From: Actinomycetota bacterium
GTDB taxonomy: Bacteria > Actinomycetota > Actinomycetes > Propionibacteriales > Nocardioidaceae
Reading direction: 5' to 3'
Assembly (NCBI GenBank): GCA_009702305.1
Contig: WLIH01000223.1
Location: 1 to 5,482, forward strand
Length of the DNA stretch: 5,482 nucleotides
Made by a program: the position numbers and the translations under genes. The notes below the pieces were generated by a model. It worked only from the letters and a program-made list of their open reading frames with translations, ran no database searches and was not told the DNA's origin. Of this stretch, positions 5,281 to 5,482 are shown piece by piece (the first letter of the stretch is position 1; every line of letters begins with the position of its first letter).

Positions 5281-5308
5281 AGCCCTCGACCCCACCGAAC
5301 CACCTTCC

Positions 5309-5314
5309 AAGGAG
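5309..5314 (+). promoter_or_regulatory. Ribosome binding site of moeZ
   Basis: AAGGAG lies 6 bases before GTG 5321, a standard Shine-Dalgarno position, and it supports the GTG start. Confidence 0.8.
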
Positions 5315-5320
5315 CAGGCA

Positions 5321-5482
5321 GTGACCTTCCCAGCACTCGTGGAGCCGGCCGACGAGCTGACCATCGACGAGGTCCGGCGCTACAGCCGTCACCTGATCAT
5401 CCCCGACGTGGGCATGACCGGGCAGAAGCGGCTGAAGAACGCCAAGGTGCTGGTGATCGGGGCCGGCGGCCTCGGCAGCCCC
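5321..5482 (+). CDS. moeZ: MoeZ/MoeB-type adenylyltransferase (E1-like), 5' part only
   Basis: The first 54 codons are present and the rest lies past the right edge. The protein belongs to the ThiF/MoeB E1-like family that adenylates the C-terminus of small sulfur-carrier proteins. In actinobacteria MoeZ usually adds a C-terminal rhodanese domain and serves CysO (cysteine synthesis) and MoaD-type carriers (molybdopterin); that domain cannot be seen here. Visible hallmarks are [19 protein letters not shown] (20-38), typical of the family N-terminus, and the nucleotide-binding loop [10 protein letters not shown] (45-54). The GTG start has a good RBS at 6 bases. It is divergent from tetR and preceded by a SigH/SigR-type promoter, suggesting induction by thiol-oxidising stress. 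Choice of moeZ over moeB rests on actinobacterial context. Confidence 0.88.
   Translation, partial: MTFPALVEPADELTIDEVRRYSRHLIIPDVGMTGQKRLKNAKVLVIGAGGLGSP

Noticed and set aside
5130..5336. Longer tetR with a start at 5336
   Set aside because: It would cross the moeZ promoter, RBS and start codon. The added residues are not TetR-like, and GTG 5129 has a good RBS.
4243..5364. A single 373-codon minus-strand frame ending in DUF3107
   Set aside because: Only its last 73 codons resemble a protein. The upstream part runs out of frame across tetR, and an AAGGAGG plus GTG at 4464 marks the real start.

Overview
The window comes from a high-GC actinobacterium. Nearly every third codon position is G or C, several starts are GTG, one promoter looks leaderless, and the gene set is actinobacterial: MoeZ, a TetR regulator, DUF3107, a MiaE-like ferritin-fold protein and an RhlE-type helicase. 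As I remember it, the order resembles the Mycobacterium tuberculosis Rv3206c-Rv3211 block. The protein sequences suggest a Nocardioides-like relative, but that is inference.

Layout from left to right: (1) bases 1-1213, minus strand, are most of a DEAD-box RNA helicase that runs off the left edge. Its 5' end is odd: a well-placed ribosome binding site and ATG lie upstream in frame, but a TGA separates them from the helicase, and no ATG, GTG or TTG start is left before the Q motif. (2) A 160-bp divergent gap carries two back-to-back -10 elements, one of which would give a leaderless mRNA. (3) 1374-2075, plus strand, is a MiaE-like ferritin-fold protein. (4) 2076-2126 is a short convergent gap with an imperfect hairpin. 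(5) 2127-3851, minus strand, is a lipoprotein fusing a CapA-type domain to an M15 (VanY-like) zinc peptidase domain. (6) 3852-3962 is a leader region crowded with palindromes. (7) 3963-5129, minus strand, is a tight cluster: tetR, then DUF3107, then a small GlsB/YeaQ/YmgE-family membrane protein. (8) 5130-5320 is a divergent control region. (9) From 5321 on the plus strand comes the start of moeZ, cut by the right edge. No gap exceeds 191 bp, and I saw no RNA genes, mobile elements or CRISPR.

How the parts may work together: moeZ carries a very good match to the SigH/SigR oxidative-stress promoter consensus, which fits its sulfur-transfer role. A second site with the same core lies inside tetR, pointing at DUF3107 and the membrane protein. 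The helicase and MiaE-like genes are housekeeping or RNA-related neighbours, and the CapA-M15 lipoprotein acts outside the membrane on the cell envelope. I found no clearly new multi-gene system. The best leads are the disrupted helicase start, the SigH/SigR-type sites and the CapA-peptidase fusion.
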